Source: Gammaproteobacteria bacterium HGW-Gammaproteobacteria-3 (GTDB lineage: Bacteria; Pseudomonadota; Gammaproteobacteria; Methylococcales; Methylomonadaceae). From it: DNA of 48,508 bases. Position numbers and translations under genes: made by a program. Positions 46,344 through 48,508 of this stretch are shown piece by piece. Within the stretch, counting starts at the first letter, position 1, and every line of letters begins with the position of its first letter. The notes beneath the pieces were generated by a model. The model saw only the letters and a list, made by a program, of their open reading frames with translations. It was not told the origin of the DNA and made no database searches. The stretch lies in the NCBI GenBank assembly GCA_002843155.1, contig PGZD01000012.1, positions 1-48,508 of the forward strand, read 5' to 3'.

Positions 46344-47153
46344 CTAAAGTCCCCTTGCCTCAACAATGGTTTCATAGGCTTTTCTGATTTGTTGGGTTTT
46401 TTCCTTGGCCAGCGTCATCATTTCTTGCGGCAGGCCTTTAGCCACCAGTTTGTCGGGATGATGCTGGCTGATCAGACGGCGATAGGCTTTTTTGATTTCG
46501 GCATCCGAGGCGTTGGCATCGACCCCCAAAATGGCATAAGCATCGGCGACCTTGTGTTGCGGCCGGGCCGGTTGCTGGTAATGGCCGCTGCTATAGCTAT
46601 AGAAACGCTGTTGCGCCAAAAGTTGCAGCTTGAGGCGTTCGTATTCGAAGCGGGTAACGCCTAAATGATGACAAATAGTCAGCAGCAAACGATCTTTTTC
46701 CCGGCTCAAGTCGCCATCGGCCAGCGCGGCTTGCACCTGAATTTCCAAAAACATCCTCATTAAATGCGTATAACGGTGACATTCGCTTTGCAGCTGCATC
46801 AAGACATCAGGCAATGGGAACGCAGGGCTTTTACCTTGCTGAAATAGCGAAATGGCAATTTTGCGCTGTTCTGCGGTTAACCGCATGTTGGCCATGACTT
46901 GTTTTGCCAGCTCGATTTCCGCAGGTGAAACGCGCCCATCGGCTTTGGCAATGTGGCCCATGACGGAGAAAGTCGCAGTAAAAAAAGCGCTTTGCACCCG
47001 GACTTGAGCGTCCGCGCCCAGACGCTCATCCTGATCACCCAGAGCCAGGCCTTGATCAAAGTGATGACCGACAGAGGCGCCAAGAATAGCGCCCAGAGGC
47101 CCACCCAGCATAAATCCGAACGCGCCGCCGAGCAATTTGCCTAACCAACTCAT
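46344..47153 (-). CDS. djlA: Co-chaperone DjlA
   Basis: Membrane-anchored DnaJ-like co-chaperone of 269 aa. The ATG at 47153 has GGGA upstream; the longer frame starts with TTG at 47162. A Gly-rich N-terminal segment (LLGGAFGFMLGGPLGAILGA) is the DjlA-type anchor. A TerB-like helical domain follows (about 50-185), then a C-terminal J domain with HHPDK (HPD motif). It is divergent from purC, with about 70 bp between them. Confidence 0.94.
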   Translation of the reverse strand: MSWLGKLLGGAFGFMLGGPLGAILGASVGHHFDQGLALGDQDERLGADAQVRVQSAFFTATFSVMGHIAKADGRVSPAEIELAKQVMANMRLTAEQRKIAISLFQQGKSPAFPLPDVLMQLQSECHRYTHLMRMFLEIQVQAALADGDLSREKDRLLLTICHHLGVTRFEYERLKLQLLAQQRFYSYSSGHYQQPARPQHKVADAYAILGVDANASDAEIKKAYRRLISQHHPDKLVAKGLPQEMMTLAKEKTQQIRKAYETIVEARGL

Positions 47154-47221
47154 TGTTCCCAATCTTGTGCTGTTAAAAATGCTAGAATTATGCCATTTAC
47201 ACTCATTTATAGCGAGGCATT

Positions 47222-48118
47222 ATGACCGCTCCGGCCACTCTTTACCAATCATCCCTGTCCCATTTGCCACTCCGTGCCCGGGGCAAAGTGCGCGATATTT
47301 ACGACCTCGATGACAAGCATCTGTTGATTGTCACCACCGACCGCTTATCGGCATTCGATGTCATATTACCGGACCCGATTCCGGGCAAGGGCCGGGTTTT
47401 GACCCATGTCTCGAATTTCTGGTTTAACAGGTTACAACATATCCTGCCCAACCATTTGGCGGATATTACACTGGAACAAGTGTTGCCTAATGAAGCTGAA
47501 CGCTCACAGCTTGAAGGCCGCGCCATTGTCGTCAAAAAATTGCAGGCGCTACCGGTCGAGGCCATTGTGCGCGGCTATCTCATCGGTTCCGGCTGGAAAG
47601 ATTATCAACGCACCGGAGCGATATGCGCTATCGCCTTACCGAAAGGCTTGCAACAGGCCCAGCAATTGCCGGAACCCATTTTCACGCCTTCAAGCAAAGC
47701 CGAAATGGGCGCTCATGATGAAAACATCACTTTTGCCAAAGTCGTTGCATTGATAGGCCCGACACTGGCGGAACAAATGCGCCGCGCCAGCTTGCAGTTA
47801 TATACGGAAGCGGCCGCCCATGCACTGGAGCGCGGCATTATTATCGCCGACACCAAATTCGAATTCGGCCTCGATGCCAACGGCGTCCTGCATTTGATCG
47901 ATGAAGCGCTGACGCCGGACTCATCGCGGTTCTGGCCTGCCGAGCACTATCGCGTAGGCATCAGCCCGCCCAGTTTCGACAAGCAGTATGTGCGTGATTA
48001 TCTGGAAACGCTCGATTGGGATAAAAAACCACCGGCGCCGGCCCTACCCGCCGCCGTGATCGAACAAACGGCGGCGAAATACCGCGAAGCGGAAATCAAG
48101 CTTACGCAAGCCTCGTAG
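47222..48118 (+). CDS. purC: SAICAR synthetase
   Basis: Purine-synthesis enzyme of 298 aa that joins CAIR and aspartate using [30 protein letters not shown] and IADTKFEFG are diagnostic, with EARTP-like [10 protein letters not shown] for the phosphate-binding end. The length fits the longer bacterial type. It stands alone, transcribed against the djlA group, and converges on the mscS fragment. Confidence 0.96.
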   Translation: MTAPATLYQSSLSHLPLRARGKVRDIYDLDDKHLLIVTTDRLSAFDVILPDPIPGKGRVLTHVSNFWFNRLQHILPNHLADITLEQVLPNEAERSQLEGRAIVVKKLQALPVEAIVRGYLIGSGWKDYQRTGAICAIALPKGLQQAQQLPEPIFTPSSKAEMGAHDENITFAKVVALIGPTLAEQMRRASLQLYTEAAAHALERGIIIADTKFEFGLDANGVLHLIDEALTPDSSRFWPAEHYRVGISPPSFDKQYVRDYLETLDWDKKPPAPALPAAVIEQTAAKYREAEIKLTQAS

Positions 48119-48141
48119 CGCTGGCCAATCCCGTACCAGTT

Positions 48142-48411
48142 TCATCCGGCCTCGGTTTCGGCACGCGATGGCGTGAAGGCGTCGTCAAAGTGGGCTTCGT
48201 TGCGGTGGATCCTGACCTGGGTCGGATAGGCGAAACTAAGGTTATTCTTTGCCAAGATGTCGGCGATTTTAAACAAAACATCCTCTTTGACTTGCAGCCA
48301 TTCCTCCCAATTGACGGTTTTGGCAAAACAATAAATCAAAATATCAATTGAAAAATCACTGTAGCGGTCCAGATAAACCAATTGCGTGGCTTTAATGCCA
48401 TGTGTGTCCTC
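48142..48411 (-). pseudogene. C-terminal fragment of an MscS-type mechanosensitive channel
   Basis: Minus-strand frame of 89 residues beginning EDTHGIKATQLVYLDRYSDF and running through VNWEEWLQVKEDVLFKIADIL and LSFAYPTQVRIH. This matches the cytoplasmic C-terminal domain of MscS-like channels. The frame upstream of 48411 runs into an insertion-sequence end and then a stop, so the membrane part is separated or lost. It keeps its natural stop. Confidence 0.8.
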
Positions 48412-48508
48412 TAGGAGCCTGTCGGACTTCCGCCAGCTAACGTGGCTTTCTGGTAAAATAGCGACCTAACCAACATAACAATCCAGAATCCCCATGGCCC
48501 GTTTCATT
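48412..48508 (+). mobile_element. Left end of an IS1182-like insertion sequence (partial)
   Basis: From about 48412 the sequence TAGGAGCCTGTCGGACTTCC resembles, from memory, the GCCTGTCGGACTT terminal repeats of IS1182-like elements. It abuts the mscS fragment and leads to a transposase-like start codon at 48494. The right end lies beyond the window. Confidence 0.55.
48494..48508 (+). CDS. Start of a probable transposase (partial)
   Basis: ATG at 48494 opens MARFI and runs off the window. MARF starts are found in IS1182-type transposases. Only five codons are visible, so this rests mainly on the adjacent IS-like end. Confidence 0.35.

Overview
The window looks like chromosomal DNA of a gammaproteobacterium, most likely a methanotroph of the order Methylococcales. 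The housekeeping blocks are gammaproteobacterial in content and order: rpsT/murJ divergent, ispB opposite rplU-rpmA-obgE-proB, tgt-yajC-secD-secF, and ndk-rlmN-pilW-hisS-yfgM-bamB-der. A PPi-dependent phosphofructokinase and a PEP-CTERM surface protein fit that lineage. The genus cannot be settled from the sequence alone. No rRNA, tRNA, CRISPR array or prophage is visible.

Layout. 1-82: tail of a transposase-like ORF. 367-2727: PPi-phosphofructokinase and a Nudix/thiamine-phosphate-synthase fusion. 2823-4828 (minus): a short Fe-S operon, iscR - cysteine desulfurase - iscA, with its promoter. 4860-6500: repeat-rich DNA holding three evenly spaced 17-bp boxes, a sigma-54-type promoter and a leader hairpin, all upstream of a PEP-CTERM protein gene. 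6699-8891 (minus): secreted metzincin-type protease. 9390-11207: yfbR, a pair of perfect DnaA boxes, a Met/His-rich exported protein and an SGNH hydrolase. 11254-17817: murJ, rpsT, proB, obgE, rpmA, rplU, ispB. 18170-20829: a small exported helix-hairpin-helix protein and a membrane-anchored multicopper oxidase. 20994-22208 (minus): UbiF-type hydroxylase.

22530-29842 is the most unusual block. An enlarged, divergent glutamate synthase large subunit (1827 aa) is followed by a CysJ-type diflavin reductase, with no GltD small subunit and no CysI in the window. The simplest testable idea is that the diflavin protein supplies NADPH electrons to this glutamate synthase.

29925-31107 holds a decayed IS3-type transposase. 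31242-47153 is almost entirely minus-strand: der back to ndk, secF/secD/yajC/tgt, a frameshifted hicB beside an 83-bp inverted-repeat element, rep, an epimerase and djlA. purC (plus) follows. The window ends where an IS1182-like element appears to cut an mscS-type channel gene.

Intergenic DNA is rich in two families of short palindromic repeats (REP-like) and several perfect hairpins. Start codons were moved from the longest ORF start where a ribosome binding site, a signal peptide or family alignment supported it (iscR, the protease, proB, rplU, the HhH protein, the multicopper oxidase, yfgM, rlmN, yajC, the epimerase, djlA).
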